Source: Serinibacter arcticus (GTDB lineage Bacteria > Actinomycetota > Actinomycetes > Actinomycetales > Beutenbergiaceae). From it: DNA of 64,000 nucleotides. The stretch is from the NCBI RefSeq assembly GCF_003121705.1, contig NZ_PYHR01000002.1, positions 1,984,001-2,048,000 of the forward strand, written 5' to 3'. Positions 16,295-25,086 of the stretch are shown in pieces. Position numbers and translations under genes: made by a program. The notes beneath the pieces were generated by a model. The model saw nothing but the letters and a program-made list of their open reading frames with translations, was not told the DNA's origin and ran no database searches. Every line of letters begins with the position of its first letter. The stretch's first letter is position 1.

Positions 16295-17920
16295 ATGCAC
16301 CTGCCCCTGGACGCCGAGTCCGCGCACCGCGCGGTGGCCGGTCGCGACCCGCGGTGGGACGGTCGCCTCTACCTCGGCGTCGCGACGACGGGCATCTACT
16401 GCCGGCCGTCCTGCCCGGCGCGCACCCCGCTCCCGCACCACTGCCAGTACTTCCCGACGGCAGCGGCCGCCGTCGCCGCCGGGTTCCGCGCCTGCAAGCG
16501 GTGCCGCCCCGACGCGCTGCCGGGCACGCGGCACTGGGACGCGCGCGGCGACCTGGTGGCACGGGCGGTTCGACTCATCGCGGACGGGGCGCTCGACGAC
16601 GGCGGCGTGGCCGCGCTCGCGCAGCGCCTCGCCGTCAGCGAGCGCCACCTGCACCGGATGCTGCTGGCGGAGGCGGGCGCCTCGGCGCAGCAGCTCGGTC
16701 GCACGCGCCGCGCCCACGTCGCCCGCACGCTCATCGAGCAGACCGGGATGCCGCTGAGCGACGTCGCCTTCGCCGCCGGATTCGGGTCGATCCGCCAGTT
16801 CAACGACGTCATGCTCGCCGAGTTCGGCGCGAGCCCGCGCTCCTTCCGGCGGCCGCGCGGCTCCGGCGTGGCACCGAGCGCCTCGGGGACCACGACGGCG
16901 GACGGCACCTCCGCCGTCGACGGCCAGGTGGGTCTCGGCGCCCCGTCGATCGCCCTCCGGCTCGGGTACCGGGGCACGATCGCGGCGCTGACGCTGCGGC
17001 GCACGCTCGCGGCGCACGCGATCGGCGGCGTCGAGCGGATCGAGATCGACGGCGGACACACTCGCGTCGTCGACGCCCCGTCCGGTCCGGCGATCGTGCG
17101 CGTGGACCTCGGGACGGAGGACGTGCTGGACCAGCCGATCGCGGCGACGTTCCAGCTCGCCTCCCTCACCGACCTCATGCCCGTCATGACCCGCGTGCGA
17201 CGCTGGCTCGACCTCGACGCGGATCCGGCACTCGTGGCCGAGCACCTCGGAGGCGACCCGCTCCTGGGACCGCTCATCGCCGTCCGGCCGGGGCTGCGGG
17301 TGCTGGGGGCGATCGACGGCGCGGAGGTCGCCGTCTGTGCGGTGCTGGGGCAGCAGGTGTCGGTCGCCATCGCCCGCGTGTTCCAGTCCCGGATCGCCGC
17401 GGCGTTCGGGGCGCCGGTGGTTGGTGTGCAGAAACCCCTCGCGGAGATGCGCAAGCCCCTCGCCGGTGTTCCTCAGCCCCTCGCCGGTGGGCAGAAGGCC
17501 CTCGCGGATGGGGTGCACACCTTTCCGCGGGCCGAGGTGCTCGCCGCGGCCGGGCCGCAGGCGATCAGGGATGCCGCGAACCTCACGCAGGCTCGCGCGC
17601 GCACCGTCCACGCCCTCGCCACGGCGATCGCGGAAGGCCTCGTGCTGGAGCCGGGCGTCGACCCCGAGGGCACGCGCGCCGCGCTGCTGGCCCTGCCGGG
17701 CATCGGACCGTGGACGGCCGACTACGTGAACCTGCGCGCGCTCCGCGACCCCGACGCCTTCCTGCCGGGCGACCTCGTGCTCCGCAAGGCGCTCGCCGCC
17801 GCGACGTCGACACCGCTCAAGGAGCTCACCCCGCGCATCGCCGAGACGCTCGCCCAGCCCTGGCGCCCCTGGCGCTCCTACGCCCTTCAGCACCTATGGA
17901 CCCAGGAGGTCTACGCATGA
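16295..17920 (+). CDS. Ada-type regulator fused to AlkA DNA-3-methyladenine glycosylase
   Basis: The 541-residue fusion detects and repairs alkylated DNA. Residues 1-80 form the Ada zinc domain, with ligands Cys36, Cys40, Cys67 and Cys70 (IYCRPSC, ACKRC); the first is the methyl-phosphotriester acceptor in Ada. An AraC-type helix-turn-helix domain follows (about 85-185), then an AlkA N-terminal domain (LGYRGTIAALTL) and an HhH-GPD glycosylase domain with LPGIGPWTADYV and the catalytic-loop Asp in FLPGDLVL. Four tandem heptapeptides interrupt the glycosylase domain at residues 379-406. The stop overlaps the ogt start (ATGA), so regulator, base-excision and direct-reversal activities form one operon. 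Confidence 0.93.
   Translation: MHLPLDAESAHRAVAGRDPRWDGRLYLGVATTGIYCRPSCPARTPLPHHCQYFPTAAAAVAAGFRACKRCRPDALPGTRHWDARGDLVARAVRLIADGALDDGGVAALAQRLAVSERHLHRMLLAEAGASAQQLGRTRRAHVARTLIEQTGMPLSDVAFAAGFGSIRQFNDVMLAEFGASPRSFRRPRGSGVAPSASGTTTADGTSAVDGQVGLGAPSIALRLGYRGTIAALTLRRTLAAHAIGGVERIEIDGGHTRVVDAPSGPAIVRVDLGTEDVLDQPIAATFQLASLTDLMPVMTRVRRWLDLDADPALVAEHLGGDPLLGPLIAVRPGLRVLGAIDGAEVAVCAVLGQQVSVAIARVFQSRIAAAFGAPVVGVQKPLAEMRKPLAGVPQPLAGGQKALADGVHTFPRAEVLAAAGPQAIRDAANLTQARARTVHALATAIAEGLVLEPGVDPEGTRAALLALPGIGPWTADYVNLRALRDPDAFLPGDLVLRKALAAATSTPLKELTPRIAETLAQPWRPWRSYALQHLWTQEVYA
17429..17512 (+). repeat. four tandem 21-bp repeats inside the glycosylase domain
   Basis: Units at 17429, 17450, 17471 and 17492 share the core CCCCTCGCSG and keep the frame. 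They encode QKPLAEM, RKPLAGV, PQPLAGG and QKALADG. The period is exactly 7 codons with no spacers, so this is an in-gene minisatellite and not a CRISPR. It sits where AlkA proteins normally have a short loop before the strand leading to the HhH motif. Confidence 0.85.
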
Positions 17921-18447
17921 GCACGCCACCGCCCACCGCGGCACCGCTGATCCTCGCCACGTACCCGACCCCCGCCGGACCGGCCCACGCCGTCATCACG
18001 CCGGAGGACGACGTCGTCCGCCTGTTCGGCTGGCTCGACCCGGCCGAGAACATCGGGCGCCTGCGCCCCGACCTCGCCGCACGTGGCCTGACCGAGGGCG
18101 ACGGCCCGGCCTCGATCCGCGGCGCCATCGCGGACTACACGGCCGGTGACCTGGACGCGCTGGACGCGATCGCCGTCGAGCAGCCGGGAGGCGAGTTCTT
18201 CACCGCCTCGTGGGAGGCGATGCGGCGGGTCCGCCCGGGCCACCCGGTCACCTACACCGAGCTCGCGACGGCGGCCGGTCGGCCCACCGCCGTCCGCGCG
18301 GCCGCGAGCGCCTGCGCCCGCAACCTCGTCGCGCTGGTCGTGCCGTGCCACCGCATCGTGCGGACCGACGGCGGCCTCGGCGGGTTCTACTACGGCCTCG
18401 AGGTCAAGCGGGCGCTGCAGGAGCACGAGGCCCGCTTCGCGAGCTGA
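17917..18447 (+). CDS. ogt: methylated-DNA--protein-cysteine S-methyltransferase
   Basis: The 176-residue suicide enzyme removes methyl groups from O6-methylguanine onto its own cysteine. The acceptor is Cys144 in VVPCHRIV, and the helix-turn-helix segment (VTYTELATAAGRPTAVRAAASACARN) and the Gly-rich GGLGGFYYGLEVKRALQEHE tail match the Ogt/MGMT family. It overlaps the Ada/AlkA gene by 4 bases. Here the acceptor domain that E. coli Ada carries at its C-terminus is a separate protein. A repeat-rich convergent gap follows. Confidence 0.93.
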   Translation: MSTPPPTAAPLILATYPTPAGPAHAVITPEDDVVRLFGWLDPAENIGRLRPDLAARGLTEGDGPASIRGAIADYTAGDLDALDAIAVEQPGGEFFTASWEAMRRVRPGHPVTYTELATAAGRPTAVRAAASACARNLVALVVPCHRIVRTDGGLGGFYYGLEVKRALQEHEARFAS

Positions 18448-18543
18448 CCCGCCCGACCGCGAGCCCACCCGCCCGACCGCGAGGGCGATCCATCCGCCGT
18501 GAGGGCGACGCAGCGCGGATCGCTCTCACGACGGATGGATCGC
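18447..18543. repeat. direct repeat plus long hairpin between convergent ogt and glsA
   Basis: A 17-nt sequence (ACCCGCCCGACCGCGAG) occurs at 18447-18463 and 18467-18483. It is followed by a hairpin whose arms, 18485-18503 (GCGATCCATCCGCCGTGAG) and 18525-18543, pair at 18 of 19 positions around a 21-base loop. The right flank ends in GGATCGCCGTCGCGAG, which also occurs near 57608. It probably serves as a bidirectional terminator. Confidence 0.7.
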
Positions 18544-18573
18544 CGTCGCGAGAGCGCGCCTCAGGCAGGCGCC

Positions 18574-19575
18574 TCAGGCGTACGGCTCGGACGCCAGCAG
18601 GTCCAGGCCCAGCGAGCGCGAGAGCATCGCCGCGGACAGGGCCCCGCGCACGGAGTTGCCCGTCCCGTCGAGCAGCGGCGAGTACGTGCCGAGCGCGCAG
18701 CGCCCCGGCGAGACGGTGACGATGCCGCCGCCGATCCCCGACTTCGCCGGCATCCCGACGTCGATCAGCCACTCGCCCGACGACTCGTACATCCCGGCGA
18801 CCAGCATGAGGGCGAGCGTCACGCGCGCGACCTCCTCGCTCACCACCCGCTCGCCCGTCACCGGGTGGTGGCCGCCGTCGGCGAGCACCGCCCCCATCAC
18901 GGCCAGATCGGCCGCGGTCACCTCGAGCGCGCACGTGCGGGTGTAGATCTCGACGGCGTCGTCCGGGTCCCCCTCGACCGTGCCGAACGAGCGCATGAGG
19001 TGCGCGAGGGCCAGGTTGCGGTGGCTGACCTCGCGCTCGGAGTCGAGGGTCTCCTCGTCGAGGCCGAGGTCACGCCCGGCGAACCGTGACAGGCCGTCGC
19101 GCACCCAGCGCCACCGCTCCTCGACGCCCTCTCCCGGGATGTGGCTGACGGTCGCGATCGCGCCGGCGTTGACCAGCGGGTTCGTCGGCCCCGCGATCCC
19201 CACCTCCACCGCCTGCGCCGAGTGGAACGGCAGCCCGGTCGCGTTCACCCCGACGCGCTCGCGGAGCAGGTCGACGCCGAGCTCCTCCGCCAGCAGCGCG
19301 TACGTGAACGGCTTCACGACGCTCTGGATCGTGAACGTCACGCGCGAGTCGCCGTGCTCGTGCAGCTGCCCGTCCACGCCCAGCACGGCCAGGCCGAAGT
19401 GCGCCGGATCGGCCCGGCCGAGCGCCGGGGCGACGGTGGACAGCTCGCCGTCGTCGTCCGCGGCGAACTCCTCGTGCACCTGCGTCAGGAACGACGTCAC
19501 CGACTCGCCCGAGGGCAGGGCGGCGGGGACGACGGTGCGGGGCGTCGCGGCGACGCGGTCGTAGGCGATCTTCAT
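18574..19575 (-). CDS. glsA: glutaminase
   Basis: The 333-residue enzyme hydrolyses glutamine to glutamate and ammonia. It has the Ser-x-x-Lys catalytic motif in FTIQSVVKPFTY, the substrate-binding NPLVNAGAIA and the C-terminal PAKSGIGGGI/GRCALGTYSPLLDGTGNS typical of the beta-lactamase-fold GlsA family. The chosen ATG (MKIAYDRV) has GGGAGGATGGCGGG upstream; a longer in-frame form reaching 19611 lacks such support. The gene stands alone and is divergent from the phosphodiesterase gene with a 59-base gap. Confidence 0.93.
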   Translation of the reverse strand: MKIAYDRVAATPRTVVPAALPSGESVTSFLTQVHEEFAADDDGELSTVAPALGRADPAHFGLAVLGVDGQLHEHGDSRVTFTIQSVVKPFTYALLAEELGVDLLRERVGVNATGLPFHSAQAVEVGIAGPTNPLVNAGAIATVSHIPGEGVEERWRWVRDGLSRFAGRDLGLDEETLDSEREVSHRNLALAHLMRSFGTVEGDPDDAVEIYTRTCALEVTAADLAVMGAVLADGGHHPVTGERVVSEEVARVTLALMLVAGMYESSGEWLIDVGMPAKSGIGGGIVTVSPGRCALGTYSPLLDGTGNSVRGALSAAMLSRSLGLDLLASEPYA

Positions 19576-19634
19576 CCCGCCATCCTCCCGTGCCGACCAC
19601 GCTCCCGGCACCGGTGGCCTGGCAGGCTGGCACC

Positions 19635-21770
19635 GTGAGCCCCGTCGCGACCACCCCGGACCCCCGGCGATGGCTGCCGACCGCGGTCGACCTGTGGGAG
19701 GCGCTGCTCCAGCTCGCCGCGACCGCGCTGGGCCTGAGCGTCGGCATCGCGCTCGTCGAGGACGTGAGCGCCACGAACGGCTGGTCGGTCGTGGGGGCCG
19801 CGCTCGCCGTCGCGACCCTGACGTGGCTCGTCGCGGCGCCGCTGCGGGCCGTCGCGAACCTGCTCGGAGGCGTCGTCGCGTTCGTGCTCAGCCTCGCCGC
19901 CCAGATCACCCTCATGTGGGCCGCGCTGTACCTGCTGCCCGGCCTCGTCGTGGAGTCGTGGTGGGCCGCGGCCCTGGTGCTGCTGATCACCGGCGCCGTG
20001 GTCGCCGCCGTCGCGTGGCTGGTGGGGGCGAGCGACGCGGGGTACGTCGTCGGCGACGTGCTGCGCCGCGGGCGCCGTCGGGCCTCCCAGCGCCGTCGCG
20101 CCGAGGCGCGCGGCCTCCCGCTCGCCGACCCCCGACCGCCGGGTCTGCTGCTCGTCATCCTCGACGGCGTCGCCGAACCCGTGCTCCGCCACGCGCTCGA
20201 CGCCGGCCACGCGCCGACGATGGCGCGCTGGCTCGACGAGGGCAGCCACGTCCTGGACGGCTTCTGGGCGCAGGTCCCGGCCACCACCCCGGCCTCGACG
20301 GCCGGCCTCCTCCACGGCACCTCCGACCGCATCCCCGCGTTCCGGTGGTGGGACGCCGCACAGCGTCGTCTCGTGGTGACGAACCACCCGCGGGACGCGG
20401 CCGCCGTCGAGACCGCGATGTCCGACGGCGAGGGCCTCCTCGCGCACGGCGGCGCCGCCGTCTCCACGGTCTTCTCGGGCGACGCCCCGCACGCCCAGCT
20501 GGTGATGAGCCGCGTCGTCGGCGCGGTGCGCAGTCGGAGCCGCGGCGGCATCTACGTGCGGTTCTTCCTCTCGCCGCTGGTCTTCATGCGCACGCTCGTG
20601 CTGACGATCGGCGAGATGGTCAAGGAGGTCTACCAGGCCCGCCTGGCACGGTTGCGCGACGTCAGCCCGCGCATCGGCCGCGGCGGCTGGTACGTGCTGC
20701 TGCGCGGCATCACGAACGTCACGCTCCGCGGGCTGAACACCTCGCTCGTGGCCGAGCACATGGAGAAGGGGGTCCCCACGATCGCCGTCGACTTCGTGGA
20801 CTACGACGAGATCGCCCACCACGCCGGCCCGCTGCGCCCCGAGGCCCTGCGCTCCCTCGAGGGGCTCGACGGCGTGCTCCGCACCCTCGAGACGGTCGGG
20901 GAGGTCGCGCCGCGCGACTACCGGATCGTCGTGGTCTCCGACCACGGCCAGTCGCTCGGCGACACGTTCGCGCAGCGCGCGGGCATGCCGCTCGCCGACC
21001 TGGTCACCGCGCTGATGGCCGGGCGGGTCGACGACGTCCTCGCGCCCGGTGGCGGCGAGGACTGGGGACCGCTCAACGCGCTGCTGACCGAGGTGGTCTC
21101 GCCGCTGCGCCGCCGTCGGACGCCGATCGTGTCGGGTCCCGAGCGGCCGGAGAGGGCGGGGCGGCCGACGCGCCCGGCGCGCCCCACCCGCCCGGGGCGG
21201 GCGGAGCCCGCCGCCGATCGTCCCTCTCCCGGAGGTGACGACGTCGTCGTCATCGCGTCGGGCAACCTCAGCCTGGTCTGGTTCACCGGCGACGACGACC
21301 GCCTCCCCCTCGAGGCGCTGCAGCCGCGCTGGCCGAGCCTGGTGGCCGGACTCGCGGCGCACCCGCTGATCGCCGTCGTCGTCGTCGACTCGGCGGACGG
21401 GCTGCTCGCCGTCGGGCCGCGCGGGGTCCGTCGCCTCGAGGACGTCGGTCCCGACGGCGAGCCGCTCGTCGAGGGCGTCGATCCGCTCACCGCGTTCGAG
21501 GACGCCGACGTCGCCGCGAGGGACCTCGCCCGCGCGGCCCGGCTGCCGCACACGGGCGACCTGCTGCTCGTCTCCGCCGTCGACGACGGCCGCGTGCTCG
21601 CGTTCGAGAACCAGGTCGGTTCGCACGGCGGCCTCGGCGGCGACCAGAACAGCGCGGTCCTGCTGCACCCGACCTCGCTGGTGCGCGACGACGACTCCCC
21701 GCTCGTCGGCGCCGACGCCGTCTTCCACCAGCTCGTGGCGTGGCAGCGCCGGCTGGGGTTGCGGCCGTGA
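19635..21770 (+). CDS. membrane-anchored alkaline-phosphatase-superfamily phosphodiesterase
   Basis: The 711-residue protein starts with about four membrane helices (residues about 20-140) in a pattern like actinobacterial phage-holin-family proteins. A type I phosphodiesterase/nucleotide-pyrophosphatase domain follows. Metal and nucleophile motifs are visible: LVILDGV, the Thr nucleophile region TTPAST, VDYDEIAHHAGP, VVSDHGQS and ENQVGSHGGLGG. A charged Pro/Arg linker (RPERAGRPTRPARPTRPG) interrupts the domain. The substrate is unknown; lipid or teichoic-acid phosphodiesters are possible. The GTG at 19635 is preferred to one at 19590 because conserved sequence begins there. The stop overlaps the MBL gene start (GTGA). 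Confidence 0.85.
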   Translation: MSPVATTPDPRRWLPTAVDLWEALLQLAATALGLSVGIALVEDVSATNGWSVVGAALAVATLTWLVAAPLRAVANLLGGVVAFVLSLAAQITLMWAALYLLPGLVVESWWAAALVLLITGAVVAAVAWLVGASDAGYVVGDVLRRGRRRASQRRRAEARGLPLADPRPPGLLLVILDGVAEPVLRHALDAGHAPTMARWLDEGSHVLDGFWAQVPATTPASTAGLLHGTSDRIPAFRWWDAAQRRLVVTNHPRDAAAVETAMSDGEGLLAHGGAAVSTVFSGDAPHAQLVMSRVVGAVRSRSRGGIYVRFFLSPLVFMRTLVLTIGEMVKEVYQARLARLRDVSPRIGRGGWYVLLRGITNVTLRGLNTSLVAEHMEKGVPTIAVDFVDYDEIAHHAGPLRPEALRSLEGLDGVLRTLETVGEVAPRDYRIVVVSDHGQSLGDTFAQRAGMPLADLVTALMAGRVDDVLAPGGGEDWGPLNALLTEVVSPLRRRRTPIVSGPERPERAGRPTRPARPTRPGRAEPAADRPSPGGDDVVVIASGNLSLVWFTGDDDRLPLEALQPRWPSLVAGLAAHPLIAVVVVDSADGLLAVGPRGVRRLEDVGPDGEPLVEGVDPLTAFEDADVAARDLARAARLPHTGDLLLVSAVDDGRVLAFENQVGSHGGLGGDQNSAVLLHPTSLVRDDDSPLVGADAVFHQLVAWQRRLGLRP

Positions 21771-22573
21771 CGCCCGAGAACCGCCCCGACGCCGTCACCT
21801 GGCTCGGCCACGCGACGTGCGTGATCGACGTCGGCGGCGTCCGGTTCGTCACCGACCCCCTGCTCGGCCGGCACGCCGGCGTGCTCCGGCGGCGCGACGC
21901 GCTCGCGCCCGAACCGCGGCACTGGCACGGCAGCGCGGCCGCCCTCGTCTCCCACCTGCACCACGACCACGCGCACCTCGGCTCGCTGCGCTCGGTGGGC
22001 GCCGTCGCCCTCTCCGCTCCCGCCAACGCGCGCTGGCTCGAGCAGCACGGGGTGCCCGCGCACCACCTCGGGCCCGACGACTGGTGGTCGCCCGACGGCG
22101 CCCCGCACGTCCGCGTCCGAACCGCCCACGCGGTGCACGGGCACCGCCCGATGCCGCACCGCCCCAACGCCGCGACCGGGTTCCTCGTGGTGAGCGACGG
22201 CGTCGCGCGCGACGGCTCCCCGCGCACCACCCGCGTGTGGTTCGCCGGCGACACCGAGGCCTACCCCGCGATGGCCCAGCTCGACGAGCTCGCGGGCGGC
22301 CCGATCGACCTCGCGCTCGTGCCGATCGGCGGCTGGGGGCCGCGACTGTCGGGCGGGCACCTCGACCCTGTCCAGGCGGCCCGGGTGTGCCGGACGGTCG
22401 GGGCCGCGCGCGCCGTCCCGATCCACTGGGGCACGCTGCACGCCCCGCTCGGGCAGCACCTGCCGCGCGGCTGGATGGACCGCGGCGGCGAGGCCTTCGT
22501 GGCCGCCGTCCGCCGGGAGGCCCCGGACTGCGAGCCGGTCCTCCTCCAGCCGGGCGACGCCGTCGCTCTCTGA
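21767..22573 (+). CDS. MBL-fold metal-dependent hydrolase
   Basis: The 268-residue protein has the UlaG/NAPE-PLD-like metallo-beta-lactamase pattern: GHATCVIDVGGVRFVTDPLL, the metal motif HLHHDHAHLGSL, FAGDTEAYPAM and a terminal His in PIHWGTLH. This subgroup includes N-acyl-phosphatidylethanolamine phospholipase D and lactonases. It is translationally coupled to the upstream membrane phosphodiesterase, so both may act on the same phospholipid- or polymer-derived substrate; that link is inference. Confidence 0.87.
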   Translation: MTPENRPDAVTWLGHATCVIDVGGVRFVTDPLLGRHAGVLRRRDALAPEPRHWHGSAAALVSHLHHDHAHLGSLRSVGAVALSAPANARWLEQHGVPAHHLGPDDWWSPDGAPHVRVRTAHAVHGHRPMPHRPNAATGFLVVSDGVARDGSPRTTRVWFAGDTEAYPAMAQLDELAGGPIDLALVPIGGWGPRLSGGHLDPVQAARVCRTVGAARAVPIHWGTLHAPLGQHLPRGWMDRGGEAFVAAVRREAPDCEPVLLQPGDAVAL

Positions 22574-22634
22574 CCGCGCCCGCGGCGACCCGCCGTCGTA
22601 GTCTCGGGCGACGTCCTCGAGCACAGGAGTTCCC

Positions 22635-23126
22635 GTGAAACGTCGCACCGCGATCGTGACGACCGGCGTCGCCGTGGTCGGCGTGCTCGGCGCCGTCGTC
22701 CTCGTCTCGCTCCCGCTGCTGCAGCACGACACCGAGCGGATCCGCGTCGTGGCGGACCCGCGGCTGCGCGAGGCGATCGAGGTCTACGTGGCCGACGTCG
22801 AGGACCGCCTGCTCCTCTCGCCCGAGGACCTCGCGACCCACGACGATCTCGCGGCCCGCTCGGTGGCGCTCGAGGTGGAGGTGTACGCCGACCTCGACCA
22901 GCAGATCACCGCGGCGACCGTCGAGATCCAGAACCTCCAGGACGCCCGGATCGAGGGTCCCCACGTCGTCGTGACGGTCACCACCGGCTCGACCATCGAC
23001 CTGAGCGACGACTCCGGGACCTACCTCGGCTGGTCGCCGGCCTGGAGCGACACCCACGAGCTGACGCTGGAGCGGAACGGTCGCGAGTTCGTCGTGGTCG
23101 ACGACGTCATCACGTCGGGCCCGTAG
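22635..23126 (+). CDS. exported or membrane-anchored protein of unknown function
   Basis: The 163-residue protein has an N-terminal hydrophobic anchor (IVTTGVAVVGVLGAVVLVSL) followed by an extracytoplasmic region of mixed alpha/beta character, and no cysteine. Phrases such as EIQNLQDARIEGPHVVVTVTTGSTIDLSDDSG and ELTLERNGREFVVVDDVI suggest an NTF2-like or TcpC-like fold, but this is not certain. A CAGGAG ribosome binding site precedes the GTG start. It sits 61 bases after the MBL gene. Confidence 0.6.
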   Translation: MKRRTAIVTTGVAVVGVLGAVVLVSLPLLQHDTERIRVVADPRLREAIEVYVADVEDRLLLSPEDLATHDDLAARSVALEVEVYADLDQQITAATVEIQNLQDARIEGPHVVVTVTTGSTIDLSDDSGTYLGWSPAWSDTHELTLERNGREFVVVDDVITSGP

Positions 23127-23158
23127 CCGCCCCGCGCGGCCGTGGGAGGATGGGCGAC

Positions 23159-23800
23159 GTGAGTCCGAACCGCGTGCGCGTCGTGCGCGGAGCCGTCGCC
23201 GGTGGCGTCTCGGTCGGACTCGCCCTCCTCTTCCACCTCGCAGGCGGCGGCGCCGCCCCCGGGGCCCTCGGCCTGGCCGCGCCCCTCGTGCTCGCCTCGC
23301 TCGCGGCGACGGCGCTGACCTCGCGCGCCCGGCTGGGCACCACGCTCGCGGCGACGACGATCGGCCAGGTCGCCTTCCACACCCTCTTCACGCTGGGCGC
23401 CGCCCCCGTCGCGACGTCGGCCACCGCCGGCCACGGCAGCCACGCCGCCCACGCCGACCCGTCCGCCGCCCTGCAGCACGCCACCGCCGGCGCCGACGCC
23501 ACCCACGCCGTCGTCGGCGTGCACGGCGACGCCCGGATGTGGGCCATGCACCTGGTCGCGGCCGCCGTCACCGCCGTCGTGCTGCACCACGGCGAGCTCG
23601 CTCTCGCGCACCTGGCGGGCCTGGCCGTGCGCGTCGCGCACGCGGTCGGCCTCGGCCGCCGCCCGGCCGCCCCGCTCGCGGCGCCCGTCGTCCTCCTCGC
23701 GACCGCGGCACCCGTCGACGGCGAGCGCCCGCGTGCCTGGACCGACCACCTCGTCAGCACCTCCCCGCGCCGCGGACCCCCGGTCGGCCTCGCCGCCTGA
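23159..23800 (+). CDS. His-rich polytopic membrane protein of the copper/DyP cluster
   Basis: The 213-residue protein has about five membrane helices. The loop between helices 3 and 4 is rich in His (GHGSHAAHADPSAALQHATAGADATHAVVGVHGD), and more His occur at the next helix (AVVLHHGELALAHL). No named family is recognised. Because it directly precedes CopC and PCu(A)C genes, a role in copper binding or passage is plausible; it may stand in for the CopD permease that is missing here. GGGAGG lies 9 bases before the GTG. Confidence 0.65.
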   Translation: MSPNRVRVVRGAVAGGVSVGLALLFHLAGGGAAPGALGLAAPLVLASLAATALTSRARLGTTLAATTIGQVAFHTLFTLGAAPVATSATAGHGSHAAHADPSAALQHATAGADATHAVVGVHGDARMWAMHLVAAAVTAVVLHHGELALAHLAGLAVRVAHAVGLGRRPAAPLAAPVVLLATAAPVDGERPRAWTDHLVSTSPRRGPPVGLAA

Positions 23801-23860
23801 CCGACCCGGCGTTCTCGCCCCGCGCGAGCGACGTCGCCCTGCGCACCCCCGGGACACCCC

Positions 23861-24487
23861 ATGCCCACGCACCCCAGGGTGCGGCCGCGGCACGCCGTCA
23901 CGACGGCGCTCGCCCTGGTCGCCCTGACCTGGCTCACCCTGGCGTCGGCCCCACCGGCCGCCGCCCACGACACCCTGGTCGCGTCGACACCCGCCGCTGA
24001 CGAGAACCTCGACTCCGCCCCGGCGGAGCTCGTGCTCACGTTCTCCGGCGACGTGCTCGACGTCGGCGCCGAGGTCCTTCTCACCGGTCCCGACGGCGAG
24101 CACCGCTCGGTGCCGTCCGTCACCGACGGCGTGGTCACCACCGCGCTGCCGGACCTGCCGGTCGGGCACTACGACGCCCGCTGGCGCGTCGTGTCCGAGG
24201 ACGGCCACCCGATCTCCGGCATCGTGCCGTTCTCGATCGGCGACGCCGGACCACGGCCCGAGCCCACGACCGCACCGTCCACCTCACCGACCCCCACCGA
24301 CGTCGACGCCGCAGCGCCGACGGACGCCGGCACGCCCGCGACGACCTCCCCCGCCGTGGCCCCCGGGCCGCTGCGCCCGCTCGGGGTCGCCGCGATCGGG
24401 GCGCTCGCCGCGCTCGCGGTGCTGGCGACCGTCCGGGCGGTGCGCCGCCGTCGTCACCCCCACCACCCGTCACAGGAGATCTCATGA
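23861..24487 (+). CDS. CopC-domain copper-binding protein with C-terminal membrane anchor
   Basis: The 208-residue protein has a signal peptide ending AAA, leaving mature N-terminal His36 (HDTLVASTPA), the copper-ligating residue of CopC proteins. The CopC beta-sandwich ends with VSEDGHPISGIVPFSI, which supplies the second His/Asp. A Pro/Thr/Ala-rich linker and one membrane helix (LRPLGVAAIGALAALAVLATV) with a His/Arg-rich cytoplasmic tail follow. It carries copper at the outer face of the membrane. The stop overlaps the PCu(A)C start by 4 bases. Confidence 0.9.
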   Translation: MPTHPRVRPRHAVTTALALVALTWLTLASAPPAAAHDTLVASTPAADENLDSAPAELVLTFSGDVLDVGAEVLLTGPDGEHRSVPSVTDGVVTTALPDLPVGHYDARWRVVSEDGHPISGIVPFSIGDAGPRPEPTTAPSTSPTPTDVDAAAPTDAGTPATTSPAVAPGPLRPLGVAAIGALAALAVLATVRAVRRRRHPHHPSQEIS

Positions 24488-25086
24488 CCACGAGCACCAC
24501 CCGCACGTCCCGCACCGCCCGCACGCTCGCCACGACCGCCGCCGTCGCGGCTCTCGTCCTGGCCGCGTGCTCGACGCCCGACGACGGCGGGGCCCCCGCC
24601 GTCGCCGACGACGCCCCGTCCGGCCCGGCCCTCGAGCTCACCGACGCGTGGGTCAAGTCGGCGGACGAGGGCATGACCGCCGCCTTCGGCACGCTGGCGA
24701 ACACGGGCGGGGCGGACGTCACGGTCGTGGCCGTCACCTCGCCCGCCGCCACCGCCATGGAGCTGCACGAGACCGTCGAGAAGGACGGCGTCATGGTGAT
24801 GCAGGAGGTCGAGAGCTTCGACGTCCCCGCCGGCGGGAGCGTCGAGCTCGAGCCCGGCGGAAACCACCTGATGTTCATGGGCCTGACCGCCCCGATCGCC
24901 CCCGGGGACGAGATCGAGCTCGTGCTCGAGCTGACCGACGGCAGCACGGTCGAGCTCCTGGCTCCCGCGAAGGACTTCGCCGGCGCCAACGAGAGCTACG
25001 AGGGCGGGACGGACATGGACCACGGCGACATGGGCGACATGGACCACGGGGACATGGACCACGGCGACACGGGCGCCGACCACTGA
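24484..25086 (+). CDS. PCu(A)C-type periplasmic copper chaperone lipoprotein
   Basis: The 200-residue protein has a lipobox LVLAAC with lipidated Cys29, then a PCu(A)C cupredoxin-like domain with the H-x-n-M and H-x-M copper motif (AMELHETVEKDGVMVMQEV, GNHLMFMGL). An unusual C-terminal tail of repeated DMDHGDM units adds further Met/His copper ligands. It accepts Cu(I) and passes it to cuproproteins. It overlaps CopC upstream and DyP downstream (TGATG), so the three are tightly coupled. Confidence 0.92.
   Translation: MTTSTTRTSRTARTLATTAAVAALVLAACSTPDDGGAPAVADDAPSGPALELTDAWVKSADEGMTAAFGTLANTGGADVTVVAVTSPAATAMELHETVEKDGVMVMQEVESFDVPAGGSVELEPGGNHLMFMGLTAPIAPGDEIELVLELTDGSTVELLAPAKDFAGANESYEGGTDMDHGDMGDMDHGDMDHGDTGADH

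Noticed and set aside
17429-17512. Possible CRISPR array
   Set aside because: The units are contiguous 21-mers without spacers and preserve the reading frame of a repair enzyme.
13499-17893. 1464-codon open frame on the minus strand
   Set aside because: It runs antisense to the Ada/AlkA gene and out of frame with the carboxypeptidase; composition is Arg/Gly/Pro-rich with no motif, the usual shadow of GC-rich coding DNA.
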